From contig NZ_CP126889.1 of assembly GCF_030246845.1 (NCBI RefSeq), forward strand, positions 4,273,001-4,337,000: a stretch of 64,000 nucleotides of DNA, given 5' to 3'. Under the pieces are notes generated by a model that did no database searches, had not been told where the DNA came from, and saw only the letters and a program-made list of their open reading frames with translations. This document shows positions 60,123-64,000 of this stretch, piece by piece (the stretch's first letter is position 1; every line of letters begins with the position of its first letter). This DNA comes from Enhydrobacter sp. Its GTDB lineage: Bacteria > Pseudomonadota > Alphaproteobacteria > Reyranellales > Reyranellaceae. The position numbers and the translations under genes are program-made.

Positions 60123-60179
60123 CCGCTGGCGCGGGCGGCCTTGCACCGGACGTTGCGTCCGGGCAGGTTGGCTTTTGCC

Positions 60180-61787
60180 ATGACCGTCCTTTCGTCCGGG
60201 GTCGATCCCCGTTCCGACAGCTTCAAACGCAATGCCGATGCGATGGGAGCGCTCGTCGCCGACCTCAGGAGCCGCACGGGGAAGGTGCAACTGGGCGGCG
60301 GCGAGGCCTCGCGCAAGCGTCATGTGGCCCGCGGCAAGCTCCTGCCGCGCGAGCGGGTGCGGGCGCTGCTCGATCCGGGCTCGCCATTTCTCGAACTGTC
60401 GCCGCTTGCCGCCCTGGACATGTACGGCAACGAGGCGCCGGGCGCGGGCGTCATCACCGGCATCGGCCGGGTGAGCGGCGTCGAGTGCGTGATCGTCTGC
60501 AACGACGCCACGGTGAAGGGCGGCACCTACTATCCGATGACGGTGAAGAAGCACCTGCGGGCGCAGGAAGTGGCGATGGAGAACCGCCTGCCGTGCCTCT
60601 ACCTCGTCGATTCGGGCGGCGCCAACCTGCCGCAATGGCCGGAAGTGTTTCCCGACAAGTCGCACTTCGGCCGGATCTTCTACAACCAGGCCAACATGTC
60701 GGCGCAGGGCATTCCGCAGATCGCCATCGTCATGGGCTCCTGCACCGCCGGCGGCGCGTACGTGCCGGCGATGAGCGACGACACCATCATCGTACGCAGG
60801 CAGGGCACGATCTTTCTCGCCGGGCCGCCGCTCGTGAAGGCGGCGATCGGCGAGATCGTGAGCGCGGAGGATCTGGGCGGCGCCGATGTTCATGCCCGCA
60901 CCTCCGGCGTCGCCGATCACTATGCCCACAACGACAGCCATGCGCTCGGCATGGCGCGGCGCATCGTGGCCAACCTCAACTGGAAGAAGCAGCCCTCGGT
61001 CGCGCTGCTGCCGCCGGTCGAGCCGCGCTTCGCCGCCGAGGAGCTCTACGGCGTGGTGCCGCCCGACGGGCGCACGCCGTTCGACATGCGCGAGGTGATC
61101 GCGCGCCTGGTCGACGGCAGCGAGCTCGACGAGTTCAAGCATCTGTACGGGACAACCATCGTCACCGGGTTCGCCCGCATCTGGGGCTATCCCGTGGGCA
61201 TCGTCGCCAACAACGGCATCCTGTTCAACGAATCGGCGCTGAAGGCCGCGCATTTCATCGAGCTCTGCGGCCAGCGCGGCATTCCGCTGCTCTTCCTGCA
61301 GAACATCACCGGCTTCATGGTCGGCCGCAAGTACGAGGCCGGCGGCATCGCCCGCGACGGCGCCAAGATGGTGACCGCCGTCTCGACCGTGGCGGTGCCG
61401 AAGTTCACGGTGATCGTGGGCGGCAGCTACGGCGCCGGCAACTACGGCATGTGTGGCCGCGCCTACAGCCCGCGCTTCCTCTGGATGTGGCCGTCGGCGC
61501 GCATCTCGGTGATGGGCGGCGAGCAGGCGGCGAGCGTGCTGGCCACCGTGCGGCGCGACAACATCGAGGCCAAGGGCGGCCAGTGGTCGAAGGACGAGGA
61601 GGAGGCCTTCAAGAAGCCGATCCGCGAGCAGTACGACCGCGAGGGCCATCCCTACTACGCGACAGCACGGCTGTGGGACGACGGCATCCTCGATCCGGTC
61701 GACACACGCATGGCGCTGGCGCTCGGCCTGTCCGCGGCGATGAACCAGCCGATCGGGCCGAGCAAATTCGGCGTCTTCCGGATGTGA
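60180..61787 (+). CDS. liuB: Acyl-CoA carboxylase carboxyltransferase beta subunit (methylcrotonyl-CoA carboxylase-like)
   Basis: A 535-residue biotin-dependent carboxyltransferase that moves CO2 from carboxybiotin to an acyl-CoA. Signature parts are KLLPRERVRALLDPGSPFLE, the MGSCTAGGAYVPAMSDDTII oxyanion stretch, GIPLLFLQNITGFMVGRKYE and SYGAGNYGMCGRAYSPRFLW. The length and order fit MCC (LiuB), with geranyl-CoA carboxylase (AtuC) as the alternative. It is directly followed by a crotonase and a biotin carboxylase. ATG 60180 is used; a short extension to 60141 is possible. Confidence 0.9.
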   Translation: MTVLSSGVDPRSDSFKRNADAMGALVADLRSRTGKVQLGGGEASRKRHVARGKLLPRERVRALLDPGSPFLELSPLAALDMYGNEAPGAGVITGIGRVSGVECVIVCNDATVKGGTYYPMTVKKHLRAQEVAMENRLPCLYLVDSGGANLPQWPEVFPDKSHFGRIFYNQANMSAQGIPQIAIVMGSCTAGGAYVPAMSDDTIIVRRQGTIFLAGPPLVKAAIGEIVSAEDLGGADVHARTSGVADHYAHNDSHALGMARRIVANLNWKKQPSVALLPPVEPRFAAEELYGVVPPDGRTPFDMREVIARLVDGSELDEFKHLYGTTIVTGFARIWGYPVGIVANNGILFNESALKAAHFIELCGQRGIPLLFLQNITGFMVGRKYEAGGIARDGAKMVTAVSTVAVPKFTVIVGGSYGAGNYGMCGRAYSPRFLWMWPSARISVMGGEQAASVLATVRRDNIEAKGGQWSKDEEEAFKKPIREQYDREGHPYYATARLWDDGILDPVDTRMALALGLSAAMNQPIGPSKFGVFRM

Positions 61788-61794
61788 CCGGCCA

Positions 61795-62573
61795 ATGGGC
61801 GCCTCCATTCACACGGCCGTCGAAGACGGCATCGCCATCCTGACGCTGAAGCGCGACAAGGAGATGAATTCCCTCGATGCCGCCACGGCACGGGCGGTTT
61901 GCGACGCGATCGCGGCGTTCGCGTCCGATCCGGCGGTGCGGGTGCTGGTGCTGGCCGGCGAGGGACCGGCCTTCTCGGCCGGCGGCGACTTCAACTGGGT
62001 GCTGCAATGGCCAGGCCTCGCGGAGAGCGAGCGGCGGATCGGCGCCGAGGCGATGATGGGCGCGGTCCAGGCCGTCTACGACTTCCCCAAGCCGTCGATC
62101 GCGCGCGTCCACGGCGCGGCGGTGGGCGGCGGCATCGGCCTGATGCTGGCCTGCGACTATGCGATCGTCGCTTCGACCGCGCGGTTCGGTCTCACCTCGG
62201 CGCGCAACGGGCTGCTGGCTGCGATCGCGATCCCGGTGCTGATCGAGGCGGTGGGGCCGCGCGTGGCGCGCCAGCTCCTGATCCATGGCGGCACCTTCGA
62301 CGCGGTCGAGGCCGAGCGTCTCGGTCTGGTCGATCGCGTGGTGGAGCCCGAGGCGCTCGAGGCCGTGAACACATTGGCGCGGGAGCTGAAGCTCGGCGCG
62401 CCTTCGGTGCAGGCCCTGGTCAAGAAGCTCGTGCCGGCGATCGACGCATTGCCGCACGACTCCCGGTCGGCGGCGGTGCTCAGCCGGCATGTCGCCGAGC
62501 AGTGCGTCACGGCGGAAGCACTCGAAGGCATGCAAGCGTTCCTGGACAAGCGCAAGCCGAGGTGGGCCGTCTG

Positions 62574-62574
<1 letters not shown>
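61795..62574 (+). CDS. Crotonase-superfamily protein (LiuC position), lacks canonical catalytic glutamates
   Basis: A 259-residue enoyl-CoA hydratase/isomerase fold protein. The oxyanion segments are SAGGDFNWVL (about 61-70) and GAAVGGGIGLMLACDYAIVA (108-127). Compared with rat enoyl-CoA hydratase, which uses Glu144 (GGGCE) and Glu164 (FGQPE), this protein has Gly115 in GGGIG and Ser135 in FGLTS, so both acid/base residues are absent. Its site between liuB-like and biotin carboxylase genes matches methylglutaconyl-CoA hydratase LiuC. The actual reaction needs testing. Overlaps the next start as TGATG. Confidence 0.82.

Positions 62575-64000
<1,426 letters not shown>

Overview
The window reads as chromosomal DNA of a GC-rich, aerobic, heterotrophic alphaproteobacterium. 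The basis is the block SRP RNA-dnaX-ybaB-recR, a Bpt-type leucyltransferase, adjacent dapA and smpB, and many ABC and TRAP solute transporters together with acyl-CoA enzymes. Assignment to a Reyranella/Rhodospirillales-like lineage is inference from gene style only. I see no rRNA, tRNA, CRISPR array, transposase or phage gene. The region is densely coded (no gap without a gene exceeds about 300 bases once the SRP RNA is counted), and many neighbours overlap by 1-4 bases (ATGA, GTGA or TGATG).

Layout. 1-4.8 kb: housekeeping genes on the minus strand (bpt, a DUF4126 membrane protein, recR, ybaB, dnaX, SRP RNA). A compact DUF559 gene bracketed by inverted 36-bp repeats is wedged between recR and ybaB. 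4.8-9.4 kb: a GAF/HisKA_2 sensor kinase, an acyl-CoA dehydrogenase with a TetR regulator, and an unusual plant-like ketol-acid reductoisomerase. 9.5-19.4 kb: a glyoxylate-type locus. A serine-glyoxylate aminotransferase and an iron/phosphonate-type ABC importer (followed by an amber-interrupted Gfo/Idh oxidoreductase) diverge from a GntR/FCD regulator and a large FAD/Fe-S 2-hydroxyacid dehydrogenase, with a palindromic operator between the two arms. 19.5-26.9 kb: nudC, an Old Yellow Enzyme, a DMT exporter, rsmB and a three-gene TRAP transporter. 26.9-35.4 kb: a small surface-polysaccharide cluster (flippase, SAF-domain oxidoreductase, GT2, sugar-1-P cytidylyltransferase, SDR epimerase), then an SbmA/YddA-like ABC protein and a cupin. 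35.4-40.1 kb: a 2-oxoacid:ferredoxin oxidoreductase operon led by a GltD-like flavoprotein that carries its own ferredoxin domain. 40.3-44.4 kb: AraC regulator, MFS transporter and alkylsulfatase. 44.5-49.3 kb: a complete branched-chain amino acid-type (LIV) ABC transporter. 49.2-55.5 kb: a HAD/threonine dehydratase-like/class III cyclase operon, a small monooxygenase with an aldo-keto reductase, and a lytic transglycosylase. 55.6-64 kb: dapA, smpB and an SDR, then an acyl-CoA dehydrogenase, an orphan TRAP binding protein and a methylcrotonyl-CoA carboxylase-like cluster (liuB, a crotonase, liuD start) that runs off the right edge.

Non-coding structure is informative. A family of palindromic elements (core GTGTCATCCCGAGCG, then GCGAGGGATC) recurs at four places. 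Two of these lie inside transporter operons, exactly between the upstream genes and the permease genes. A different CCCCTCACCC-type repeat flanks the DUF559 gene. The most noteworthy items are the DUF559 cassette, the plant-type IlvC, the amber-interrupted Gfo/Idh gene, the CDP-sugar cluster with a SAF-domain oxidoreductase, the flavoprotein-linked OFOR operon, and the crotonase that lacks both canonical glutamates.
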